A stretch of DNA of 64,000 nucleotides, from the NCBI GenBank assembly GCA_907163375.1, contig CAJQUW010003455.1, positions 248,001 to 312,000 on the forward strand, in the 5' to 3' direction. This DNA is from Prostheceraeus crozeri. Its lineage: Eukaryota; Platyhelminthes; Polycladida; Euryleptidae. A program made the position numbers and the translations under genes. The notes beneath the pieces were generated by a model. The model ran no database searches. It was not told where the DNA came from and saw only the letters and a list, made by a program, of their open reading frames with translations. Shown piece by piece: positions 21,760 to 32,180 of this stretch; the stretch's first letter is position 1, and the number at the start of each line of letters is the position of its first letter.

Positions 21760-22910
21760 CAGTGGTGTACCGAAGGGGGGGATGCAGGGGATGCATCATC
21801 CCCCCCCCGAAATTCGAAACTCTAAGTGGTATGAAAAAGGGAGAAACTTAAGCATACTGAGTATGTGAAAAAATCGAATGTCGGTTTTCGTAAAAATTAA
21901 TAAATCATCCTTTATTTTGAAATTAAAAAGAAGGCTCGTAGCTCAAGGCTATGATGGCGCAGCAGTCATGAGCGGAACAGAAAATGGCGTACAAGCACAT
22001 ATTCGGAGAACCGCACCAAATGCTGCATGTGCCAATTTGACAGGTCGCTCTGGCATGGACAACAAGAAGGGGATCCGAGAGGTCCGAGCTGTACATTCAG
22101 CTATTAATTCGGCGAGCAACTATTTCGTTCACTCTAGTGTTCGAACCAAAAAGTTCGAGAGGATAGTCAAGGATCTAGAGGTAAATAGAATTTTCTCATT
22201 TACCCAATATCTTTATCATTGGTCATTTATAGTTTGTAGTATATTTCTATAGCCTATATTTTAGTACAGCACATATGCATTTTCATTCACACGTTTCTTT
22301 CTAATCAGGGTAATAAACATGAAGTTTGGGCAATATGAAGAAGGATTTCTATCCAAATGTACATAAACTCCTATCCATTTTTTTGGTCACCCCAGTGACA
22401 ACATGTACAGCTGAGAGATCTTTCACCCTGCTTCGCTTACTTAAAACCCATCATAGGGCAATGATGGGCCAATAGCGTCTAAACGGACTCGCACTTCTGG
22501 CCGTTCACAAGGACATTAAGTTGTGTTACGATTCCGTTGTACAGGAATATGCGAGAATATTTGATTCTCGATTGCGATTGATAGAATAAATTTGCATCAT
22601 ATTATTATCCGTTTTATTCATCCATTTTTATAATATCTATTGAATACATGTAGGCTAATGAATGCATGAGAGATACACATGTACCGGTACTATTATATGT
22701 ATTTACATTCTTTTAATATATTTTGAACCCAGTTTTACAGATTTTTGTATTGTTTGAGCGCAAGTGTATATGATATTTTATTTGGCTTGATTCAACAGTT
22801 AAATCACATGCAGCTAAATCGACTAGGTCTATTCATACAAGTTTTAAAATTTTTGAGGTCAGTATTCAAATATCATCCCCTCCCGAACGAAAATCCTGGG
22901 TATGCGCCTG
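21760..22910 (+). mobile_element. Small complete hAT element with 8-bp target duplication
   Basis: GTTATAAG flanks the element on both sides (21752-21759 and 22911-22918). Ends are CAGTGGTGTACCGAAGGGGG on the left and, reading inwards from the right, CAGGCGCATACCCAGGA followed by a GGGAGGGGATG block, an eroded hAT-type inverted repeat. It contains a broken hAT transposase (21878-22589). Confidence 0.9.
21878..22589 (+). pseudogene. hAT transposase remnant (ZMYM1/DUF4371-like)
   Basis: The left part carries RLVAQGYDGAAVMSGTENGV, the family's GxGYDGAxxMSG block with a core Asp. The right part, from about 22385 in another frame, carries TTCTAERSFTLLRLLKTHH and LNGLALLAVHKDI, the C-terminal dimerisation motif, with one internal stop. 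The middle of the RNase-H domain and the N-terminal zinc finger are missing, so this is an internally deleted, non-autonomous copy. Its boundaries agree with the 8-bp duplication. Confidence 0.82.
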
Positions 22911-22918
22911 GTTATAAG

Positions 22919-23525
22919 CGTCATACTTAATTTAATTTACTGGTAACAACAAATGATGTCACACAAATGATCTCACATGCTCAAGGCTTATTCACTTTGA
23001 ATTTCATGAGAAATTGAGCTGTGCATGTATATCAGCTTTCACAACGACGTTTCTCGTTGAAAAATCGATAAAAAGTTGATTGTGTCGTGAAAAGGATCAT
23101 AATCAAATGGAATATGTTGAAATGGTAATACAATATTTTTTAATTCGTAATTTCTGATTGCATACATTGTAAATAGCACAAGCAATTTAATTTTTTATGC
23201 AATTTAATCTATTGTTTCTGAAAGATGGATCCATCAAGGAAACATGTTCAAATAGGTCATTCGAGACGTTCAAGAAAAATGATCAAGCACACAAAAGGCA
23301 TAGATGCTACACGATGAGCTGCACATTGTAGGCTATCCGTAACAAAAGTTTAAGACCAAAACTTGCATTTCATTGCTTTGACATCTTGATCGCCGTTTCA
23401 TTCAAATACTGTGCAGGAACGAATATCTATGATCCATAGCAATCTTAAATCATTTCAAATGACAAATAATTTCAATTTGAATTGAAAACTATCAACATCG
23501 TCTGAATTTAGAATAACATAGTTGT
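22919..23525. other. Non-coding stretch
   Basis: AT-rich, no gene or repeat recognised. Confidence 0.5.
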
Positions 23526-23568
23526 TTAACCCCTTAAGGACGGCATACTACGCATTGGACTACCTGAA

Positions 23569-23865
23569 AGGACTAAGCACGTGTTAACTCGTACCGATCG
23601 TTAGGGAAGTGCAGCCGGCGTCTATGCAAGAGTGTGTTTGCTGAAGGACTAAACCCGAGTATACTCGTATGCAGATGTCACTATCAAATTCCGGTGTATT
23701 TAGCAACAGATGTTGCCATAGTCCTAAGCACGAGTTAACTCGTATCGAGAGAGGTAAAATAAATCCTGCGCCAGTTTACATCTCCCTTAATGACAGTCCT
23801 AAGCACGAGTTTATTCGGATTGGAAGACAATGCTATTACTCCTAAGCCCGAGTATATTCGTTTTA
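23569..23865. repeat. Subterminal quasi-palindromic repeats of piggyBac 2
   Basis: Five copies of CYAAGCMCGAGTWWACTCGTA-like sequence near 23571, 23648, 23722, 23797 and 23840. The first four are 74-77 bp apart. The core CGAGTTAACTCG is a palindrome. Confidence 0.85.
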
Positions 23866-24249
23866 TATTCGATGATGCATAATTTGAACATATTCCTTCA
23901 AATTGAGCTTGTTTCTAGAGAATCACTGAAATGTTTTATCAAACTGATGACGAATTCCCAGGCAGTGTACGAGTAGATATCTTAGCCAGCGGCGGCTATA
24001 GCAATCTATGGCAATGTGTGATGTACAATAGCATGATAATACACTGCTCCCTGGAGCTTGACTAACGTGAGAAAATTTCAAATATAATCGAGACCGATTA
24101 CAGAGTGTACATTACATGGAAGCATACTAATTTGTTTTGGATGAAGATAGATATCTGATAGAAATTCTCACGATCAAGAAAATCTCACGTGTAAAACATG
24201 ATGCACAGATACTTCAAAATCAGAAATCTCTATCCATCGAGCTGAGATG

Positions 24250-24881
24250 CCGAGGCCCCTGTCAATCGACCAAGTTATAGCAGAAGTTTTACGAGATGAC
24301 GGTGGTGTTGACAATGGAAGTGATAGTGATGGTTTTGAGTCATAGCAATCAGATGATGAACTGAATGTTAGCAACGATGAAAACAGTGATATTTTGTTGC
24401 AAAATTGGCTGCCTATAGACAGTGATACTGATTTCAACACAAAGCGAAATTTTCCTTTCTTAGCCAATCCTGGTATAAAAGTTGACATGAATGACACTGA
24501 TCCATCTATCTATTCATATTTTTGTTTATTTTTTACTGATGCAATGATCGACAATATATAATTTTGAATCAAACCAATATCTACGCTCAGCAACTCAAAG
24601 ATATGCATCCAAATCGAGAAATGCCTTCTTTTACACTAAAAAAATGGAAGGAATTGACCAGAGATGAACTATTTATTTATATTGCTGTGGGGTTTTTGAG
24701 GGGTATTACACACAAATCATCATTGAAATCGTATTGGAGTACTGATTTGAAATTGTCAACACCGATTTTCTCGCGATTAATGAGCAGAGACAGAATTTTG
24801 CAAATTCGTCGAGTTCTTCATTTTAACAACGAATTGCTAGACGAGAGTGACAAGCTTTTCAAGATCCGACCATTAGGGTAA
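24250..24881 (+). pseudogene. piggyBac transposase 2, N-terminal part
   Basis: ATG at 24250 opens MPRPLSIDQVIAEVL, then an acidic linker with a stop near 24343 (after GFES). A frameshift near 24558 leads to NQTNIYAQQLKDMHPNREM and LFIYIAVGFLRGITHKSSL, then LSTPIFSRLMSRDRILQIRR. That is the N-terminal half of the DDE_Tnp_1_7 domain. The protein is cut before the first catalytic Asp, at 24881. It is only distantly related to piggyBac 1 at 13693. Confidence 0.8.
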
Positions 24882-25361
24882 AATGGTGTAATACCGTACA
24901 CTTGGGTAATACCATAGAAATAGATTGTTGTTTATCTGAAGTAGACTAGAATGGAAATTGACTCAAGGTCACGGCACATTCGGGGGAACTAAGTTGGGGC
25001 ATGAACCACCAATGAAAAGCTTAGAATCGCACATGTGACTGATTCTAACCCAATGAAACAGGCGTTGACAAGTGTATCTAAGTGAAAATGCGTGCGATTT
25101 TTGTGCCACTATTGTGTATTGCATGAAGCTTCATTTCCATTCTAGAGGTTTTATTGTTATCAATTTCTATGGGTAATACCGAACACTCAATATCTAACAA
25201 AGTATGCTATCCAGCCCATTTCTGTACGACGCAATTTGATTGGACAATCAAAAGCGAATCATGTTTCTCCATTTCCCGACAACACCAACTGCGTTAGTTG
25301 TCAAACTCACACGCGCTTCATTTTGTCTACGGGCGATATATGAGGAGGTCAACTACGGTGA
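24882..25361. other. Non-coding stretch with repeated GGGTAATACC words
   Basis: GGTAATACC with ATAGAAAT/ATTTCTAT context occurs near 24905 and, partly inverted, near 25170. No gene seen. Confidence 0.45.
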
Positions 25362-27007
25362 GTGTTGATGCATTGGTTTATTAGTCTAAGTCCGTCGAAT
25401 TACCGTTCTGCGGTCCATGGCATCATGTACTTACAATATAAAAAAATGTTTAATATAAAATGCTCAGAATTATCAAATGAGTTAATAATCAATCCTATAA
25501 ATACGAGTGAGATATATAAGAAATTGATAACAATCAGAAATTGTGCAACTAATTCTAAAAAAATAATTCATAGATCAAAATATTCTAAAAATATAACAAA
25601 GTTAAGGAAAATTTACAGGAAAGATGTTGCAATATATAAAAAAGACAAATCTAATGAAAGTTTACGAAAACTCATGTATTCAAGAAAAAAATTAACAAAA
25701 GAAATAAGAAAAGAAAAGAGAAAAATGATAATTTAGAAAAATTGATAATTGCAAAAGAAAATAATGATCATAAGACATACTGGCATTTGATAAACAGCAA
25801 GAAGCAAAAATTCATCACAAGTAATTTAAACTTAGCTAATTTCTTAAACGAATTTAAGAATGCCGATATATCTTTGCAGCACATGACAAGTAAGGCAGTA
25901 AACGAGCTGACATCTACAATTTCAAATGAAATTTTAGATAAAGAAATAACAATGAATGAAATAAAAAAGCATCTAAATACTACAAAAAACGACAAATCAA
26001 GCGGACCAGATGAGCTTGCATCAGAAATGCTTAAAGAATCAGAGAACACTTTACCTATATTGCTGCTACTATTTAACCAATTACTAAATAATGAAGATGA
26101 AATCCCATTTGCTGAAAGTTGGATAGTACCTGTATACAAAAAAGGAGATAAGAACGTTACATCTAGCTATCGTCCTATAAATTTAAGTTCAAATGTCGAA
26201 AAATTGTTAACAAAAATTTTGAATGAAAGATTAAATCAATCGCTAAAAGAAAATGATGTCATTCATCTAAGTCAAATAGGATTTCAAAAAGGAAGCTCAA
26301 CAATGAACAATATTTATATAATAAAAGAAATATTATAAATTTACAAAAATAGTAAACATTCCTTATATACGTGTATAAGTTTCATGGATTTATCAAAAGC
26401 GTTTAATTCGATTCCCAAAACAATACTTATAGAGAAACTGCATTCATTGCTTCCAAATAGTAATTTTCTCCACCTTCTGAAAAGATTAATTACGGAAAAA
26501 AGATATAAAATATTGTACGATGGTGTTGAATCTGAAGCATTTAATCTACAAAAGGGTCTACCTCAAGGAGATAGTTTATCACCAACCCTATTTTCTATAT
26601 TCATGAACTCTTTGGCGAAAGAAATTTACGCAAATATTGATGTCACAAATGCCGCGACAATTGACAGTATTCACATACCATGTCTGATATATGCAGATGA
26701 CATTCTCCTAATGAGTAATGATAAAGTTGGCTTGCTCAAGCAAATAGAAATAGTCAACAATTTTTGCAACGTCAATGGTCTTAAAATTAATTACGACAAA
26801 ACGAAAATTATGATTCATAATGTTGCATCTGAAAATGATTACTTAGATATTAACTTAAACAATGATACAAAGCAAATCGAAATAGTCAAAGAATATAAAT
26901 ACTTAGGATTTTGGATATCAAATAATACTAAAAAACATTTACTTTCACTAACTAAAAAAGGAAATCAATCAGCCTACCTAACCAACAAAAAATTGAAAGA
27001 ACTTTGA
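25362..27007 (+). pseudogene. AT-rich LINE reverse transcriptase, 5'-truncated
   Basis: The sequence starts in the linker between endonuclease and RT. After a frameshift near 25737 the RT follows: KSSGPDELASEMLKE, VPVYKKGDKNVTSSYRPINL, then one stop (26336-26338), FMDLSKAFNSIPKT (motif A), KGLPQGDSLSPTLFSIFMN (motif B) and LIYADDILLMS (motif C, YADD). A thumb region follows, ending at 27007. The endonuclease is missing, as usual for 5'-truncated LINE insertions. Codon use is strikingly A-rich (many AAA/AAT/ATA), unlike the neighbouring elements. Only three lesions are apparent. Clade not assigned. Confidence 0.85.
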
Positions 27008-27602
27008 GAAGTTAATGGAACAATTGCAATCATAATTTAGCGGTAAGGACAGGAAGTTATCGAAATAGATTAGAATATGAAGAAGAATAATCCAAGATAT
27101 TACTTATCTATTAATAACATTCTGTTCCGGACCTCTTAATAATTAAGATTGCATAGCTTGATGTAAAGTGATCTGAGATTCCACTCATTAATAAAACATA
27201 TAATAAAATCATCCCGTTTATATGTCTTCACTAATGTGGTTATAATTACTATGTGCTGTTTCGTGATTTAACTTCATTCACTGAAATACATGAACAATTG
27301 ATTGTCCTCTCCTTCCAGCATTTCATTCATAGTTTTCATCTTTTCATGACACATCGACATCATTTGTAAATATTCTATGCTATTCGCGCATCGTAATAAC
27401 GCAAGTGGATCTACATGTATGTATTCTCATTATTTATGGATATCATCAGTGCCCTCATTGACTTGTTAATTTCATTTGTTATCATTTTATCACCCCAGAA
27501 ACGTGTTTTCAATTTGAGAATAAACGTTCTGATATTCTGATATTCCATATTAGTATCACCAGTCCTGTTGTAAAAAATAATGCGTACATCCTACTACTAC
27601 AT
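27008..27602. other. Non-coding stretch, possible LINE 3' UTR
   Basis: AT-rich; the first part may be the 3' UTR of the preceding LINE. No gene seen. Confidence 0.45.
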
Positions 27603-27790
27603 TCTAAATACAGTAGAATTCGCATATATCGGCTTCGGCTATATCGGCGGTTTCTTTTTTGTCCCGGCAAAATTTCCTATCTTTTCCATATAATCGAGTT
27701 CGCTTATATCGGCTTCGGCTATATCGGCGCATTTTCGCTGTCCCTGACAGAAAAAAGTTCGTTTATAACGGCGGATTTCCTGGAAATCCT
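27603..27790. mobile_element. Single end of a Tigger/pogo-type element
   Basis: CAGTAGAATTCGCATATATC opens a stretch in which TATATCGGCTTCGGCTATAT occurs twice (27632 and 27706). A CAGT start with TCGCNTATATCGG words is typical of Tigger-like ends. I find no partner end, so it is a solo fragment. Confidence 0.5.
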
Positions 27791-28439
27791 CAAGCGATGT
27801 GTTTTGCCTAGAAGAGTCACTAGAATGACAGTATATGTGGACGCGGATGGCTGTAGATTCTGTTAGGACTATCCGATTCTAACTATTCTAGTGGCATGTG
27901 AAAATTTAGATCTTCTACAATTCATCTCGATCATGTTTGGGAGTTGTTGTTCAAGTAGTGGACACATATTTCTTTCTTCTGATTCGCGTTAAGACAATAG
28001 TTTGCGCTTCAGAGCCATTCCGGCAATCTTTTTCTCAGAATGTTGACAACAAGGTCATATTAAGTTGTGACTCATAACAGGTCGCGCAAGGTAAGACAAG
28101 GGAGCTATTGTCTGATTGGACGAGCACATTGACAAATCAAATGAATTTATTTGCAAATCAGATGACATTATTCGACGAGGCGACATAGCGAGGGAAAATT
28201 TAACAGACTCAAATAGGATTCGGTTTCAAATTTACTTGCAAGGGCGAGAGGCGAGGGTGGCGACTTAATGAGGTATATAACATGGTAGGAATGGATTGAC
28301 AGTGGCTAACAAACTAACTTCTACATACCTTGTGGTGATTCTTGTGGTCTGTGGCGACAGTGGATTTCTCTTGCCATTAAAAGGACTTACGCAAACTTGG
28401 TTAGGTGGCAAAGCTGTGCAGCAGAAGACCAGCCTCCGC
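27791..28439. other. Non-coding stretch
   Basis: No supported gene. Confidence 0.5.
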
Positions 28440-28445
28440 GGGTGT

Positions 28446-28728
28446 CAGAGTTGCCGACTCTCACGCATTGGGCGTGAGTCTCACGCATTCAGGCCTCTTC
28501 TCACGCTCTCACGCATTCCAGAAATTTCTCACGCCTGTTGTAGCCTATTTATCTCACGCATTCGCATTTTTGATGTAATTCTTAACGACATTTCCTGATA
28601 GAACTGCACTTTCGCGTAAAATCTGTGCAGTTAAGCGAAATAACATGCTGTTTAACTTCTCAAGATGCAGTATATTTATCTAATACAATAATCTCACGCA
28701 TTCCACTCAGCAAATGTTGGCAACCCTG
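28446..28728. mobile_element. Small non-autonomous element (MITE) with CTCACGCATT repeats
   Basis: Ends CAGAGTTGCCGAC and, from the right, CAGGGTTGCCAAC form a 13-bp imperfect inverted repeat. GGGTGT borders both ends (28440-28445 and 28729-28734). Inside, CTCACGCATT or CTCACGC occurs at least seven times. No coding sequence. Confidence 0.75.
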
Positions 28729-28736
28729 GGGTGTAC

Positions 28737-30085
28737 TGTTTCACCAATGAATCTTCTTATGTATTCTCAGATGAACAGTCATCGGTGTTGGATAAAGAAC
28801 CTTCATATGTCCATAGTGCAAGCGGGAAGAATTTCAACAGCGGTTCAAACATCATCAGCGCTTCAATAGACAAGATCCGTCGTGTTATGTCCTACCATCT
28901 TCAAGATGACAAATCGTCGGAGACACCCAGCGAACAGAGTGAAGTGAGATCCTCTTTGTGGAAATGCAAGGATCCCAAATCGAAGAATTTGTCTCGTGAG
29001 TTGTGTACTACCATTCCTGACAAGATTAATAGTAAGATCGATGACTTGCAGTATCAGCTAGTGACTTTGACAAAATTAAATCTGTTCACAGTGGTAACTC
29101 TATGTTTAAGGTTATCAGTGATATCCGTAAATCTCCCGAAATCAGGGTTGTACGGTTGTACCCTCTGATAAGTCTCGCTTAATAGCCATTGATACGTCTC
29201 ATTATGACCAACTCTTTGAGGAACACATGGATAATTATGTTGAGACAAACCCCACCCTCCCTTCATCGAGACAACTATCCTTTAACCGCAAATTGAAAGC
29301 GGTTACTACTAGACAAACAGACAGTCAGATACAGATTTGTCTTCAGAATGTGATGTGTAGTGAGCCTATTCCGAGTAATATGAATCTTCTCATCAAAGAT
29401 CACAAAGATCCTATTAGAGGCAGACCAGTTGTTAGTGCTACAGATACTCCTGCTACCCCATTGTGTAAATTACTAGCGATGGTCTTCAAACCCATCCTTG
29501 ATAAGATTGATGCTCATCTTCAAGACACCAGCGCCTTCGTTCAATCTATTACAAAGATTAGGATTAGTAAGATGAATCAAAATTCATTCTATTTTTGTTA
29601 GTTTTTTCTTGGAAAATGCTCACCTTACTGAGTGGTCTTCACTAGATAGGCAATCTTTGCTTGATTTATTGGGTTTAGCGATCAAATCTGATATCATTTG
29701 TATTAAAGACAAGTTTTACAATCGGAGTCGGGGATTAGCAATGGGTAACCCCTTTCCCCTATCTTGACCATCGTGTACAAGAATTTCATAGAAAAACAGA
29801 TTATGGAGAGGTCAACGGATATCATATACTGGCGTACGTACATTGACGATATTTTCTTCGTCTTTGCCGGTCTACCTGAAGATTTACTCTCCCTGTCCAA
29901 TTCTATTTCTAAGGACATCAGATCTACGTTAGAAACACCTGGTGAGGGGAAAACGGAAATTTCGTTTCTTGACACTTGCATTTTTTAGTTGATTTGGAAA
30001 ATTGTGTTACGTTTCAAACCTGCCTTTTTATCAAAAGTGTTCATAGTGGTCACATTCTTCCTTGGGATAGTGCCGTCCCGCGGAT
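28737..30085 (+). pseudogene. Penelope-like RT pseudogene, main part
   Basis: RT motifs are in order but spread over several frames: VVPSDKSRLIAIDTSHYDQL (29143-29202), LLIKDHKDPIRGRPVVSATD, FYNRSRGLAMGNP, then TYIDDIFFVF (catalytic YIDD), ISFLDTCIF and HSGHILPWDSAVPR. KDHK..RPVVS, RGLAMGNPxSP and YIDD identify an RT of Penelope-like elements rather than a LINE. Frameshifts occur near 29060, 29140, 29600 and 29985, and a stop near 29764. Coding sequence is interrupted after about 30085 by a LINE fragment and resumes at 31067. No GIY-YIG endonuclease was seen. Confidence 0.72.
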
Positions 30086-30129
30086 GAGGAAAATTAATAT
30101 TATTAACATTAAGACTATTATTAAGTTGA

Positions 30130-31060
30130 TTAATTTATATTATTGGTCACAGTAATGGAGGAGGTGACTAAGGAATGCCGTGGGAAAGGTTCATGGGATC
30201 TTCTGTACGCCGAGGAGCTAGTGCTCACTGCAGAGACTAAAGGAGAAGTTCTTTCCATGTTTCAAAGATGGAAATCCAGCTTTGAAAGAAGTGGTCTCAA
30301 GATCAACCCGGAGAAAACGAAGATCCTTCTAAGGGGAAGAAACAAAAGGACGTGATACGCACATGTAGATGGACATGCTCTTGTTGCGGAAAAGGCGTCG
30401 GTCAGAACTCGATTCTGTGCACGGCGTGCAATAGCTGGTGCCATTTCAGATGTTCCGGTTTAACCTCAGTGACGGCGTCATCCTCGTTTAGATGCCCAAA
30501 GTGTATCCGAGGACACGAAGACAACGAAGATGATGACACGCTTCAATTGGATGAGTGCTTTGTGCAAGAAGTTCAGCATTTCTGCTATCTTGGGGACATG
30601 CTTGACAGGGATGCAGGCGTCGAGAGAGCGGTGGGGACTAGCATTGAGGCGACATGGTCAAAATGGAGGGAACTCGCCAGCCTCCTAACGAACAAGGGAA
30701 TACCGTTACACTGCAGAGGGCAGATTTATCAATCTTGCTTGAGATCTGTCCTGATAAGCTTGTGATTGCTTGTGATCTGTCCCAGATGAAGAAGTAGTGA
30801 AAAGGTGTGGTCTGAAGGACTTGGAAGTGCTCATCCGGAGAAGCAGACTTCGCTGGTTTGGGCATGTGAAGATAGGTCGGAGGACATTGTGAGAGAGGTT
30901 GAAATGGAAGTGAGAGGTCGCCGACCAGTAGGAAGACCGAAAAAGTCGTGGAGGAGCTGCATCTCGGAAGATCTGAAGATCTTGCAGCAGACCGAAGCAA
31001 GTGGAGACGAGCCATCAACCGTCCGACTTCGTCACGGAATTCAAGGACGTTAAACGAGGA
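30130..31060 (+). pseudogene. LINE RT C-terminal fragment with an embedded PHD-like zinc finger
   Basis: The fragment starts at the RT active site, here LLYAEELVL where YADD is expected, so two catalytic Asp are changed to Glu. SGLKINPEKTKILL follows. A frameshift near 30352 leads to a Cys/His finger (CSCCGKGVGQNSILCTAC, CHFRCSG, CPKC), then HFCYLGDMLDRDAGVERAV. About 60 residues are missing at 30765-30780, after which RCGLKDLEVLIRRSRLRWFG and RRPVGRPKKSW, typical of CR1-group LINE C-termini, appear. It is inserted in the Penelope-like gene: its left flank is AT-rich and its right flank re-enters Penelope-like coding sequence at 31067. Confidence 0.75.
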
Positions 31061-31066
31061 GAGTGA

Positions 31067-31417
31067 GTGAAGACTGAACGCTTACGGGCTTTACGCAACT
31101 CATCGTCCCAGACGCTTGTCAAGCAATCTCTTAATCTTCTTTCGCAGAGGTTTAAAGCTAACGGTTATCCTTTGTCAGTCCTAGATAAGTATCTTTATAG
31201 TGAAACTGTGCCTAAAAAAAATATACGAAATATGACGTTATTCGGATTAACGTTCCGTATGTTAACGATCGTTGGGTTAATTAAGTGTAGAACTGTATAA
31301 GGAAATCTAATCTGCCGATTCCCATCATTCCGATATTTAGAACTAAAGCCCCTCTTTCCCAACAATTTTATCAACCACCACCCATCAGTTGCAAAAGTCG
31401 CTCTGTTTGTAAAGCCT
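31067..31417 (+). pseudogene. Penelope-like RT pseudogene, continued
   Basis: LRALRNSSSQTLVKQSLNLL and FKANGYPLSVLDKYLYS continue the Penelope-like thumb domain after the LINE fragment. A shifted frame then gives IRINVPYVNDRWV, a stop, and SNLPIPIIPIFRTKAPL with a Cys pair CKSRSVCKAS. The gene is cut at 31417 by the CLLC-1 transposon and its last ~16 codons follow at 38847. Confidence 0.65.
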
Positions 31418-31470
31418 CACGGTGGTCCTAAAATAGCCGATTGTTGTAGCCGATTGTAGCCGGTTGTTTT

Positions 31471-31682
31471 TGTGATACTACTCATAAAGATATCGACAGA
31501 TTTTTATATTTTGCCCTCATGAGTTTTCACTATCGATAAGCTTTCGAATGATGTATCATTTATGTCTGTTGTAATTGTTTTGCTAGACATAAATGATACA
31601 TCATTCGAAAGCTTATCGATAGTGAAAACTCATGAGGGCAAAATAAAAAAAATCTGTCGATATCTGTATGAGTAGTATCACA
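31471..31682. repeat. ~97-bp-arm hairpin in the left end of CLLC-1
   Basis: Arms 31471-31567 and 31585-31682 are nearly perfect reverse complements around a 17-nt loop. Mismatches are few (for example TTTTTATATTTT against the A-rich partner). The second arm belongs to the ordinary terminal repeat; the first is an inverted extra copy. Confidence 0.95.
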
Positions 31683-32180
31683 AAACGTATTTTTTGTATT
31701 TCTATAGCAATAAATCATCGTTTTAGCTGATTCTACAACTGAAATTCTGATCGAAATAGGGATCAATGAAGCAATGCATCATTATTATGGAATTTAGTAG
31801 CATTTAAGCAAGTAAGCCAAGAGATATTTCTGATCAGAAATCATAAATAATTACCTATTCCCTAGTTTTGTTATCGACTTCTTCAATTTGCGATAAGCTT
31901 TCTCGCGCTATTACATAAGTCAAATGCATTTCTGTACATAGCATACGATGTGTATGTATATTGGCAACTGTTGCTTGAAATCAACGAAGTAATGTGCGGA
32001 AATCGATAGATGTCTATGCTAATTTCGACTTCTCGTCTTGACAAGTACGTGTTGAACACGAATGTAACTGCAGTATGTATGTAGCTTCACTGATCGATAA
32101 ATTCAAATTTTTAATTTGATTTTATTCTTATACATATAGCTGGTTCTCTTCAATTATCATCACACGTTGTGTTCAACAAC

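Larger units (their letters stand above)
23530..24881 (+). mobile_element. piggyBac element 2, left end and partial gene
   Basis: The left end is TTAA (23526-23529) followed by CCCCTTAAGGACGGCATACT. A subterminal repeat array (23569-23865) and a partial transposase gene follow. The right end is lost: the coding sequence stops abruptly at about 24880. Confidence 0.75.

Noticed and set aside
28296-28598. Frame with a hydrophobic start resembling a signal peptide
   Set aside because: The start is TTG and the frame runs into the CTCACGCATT MITE, whose repeats explain the rest.
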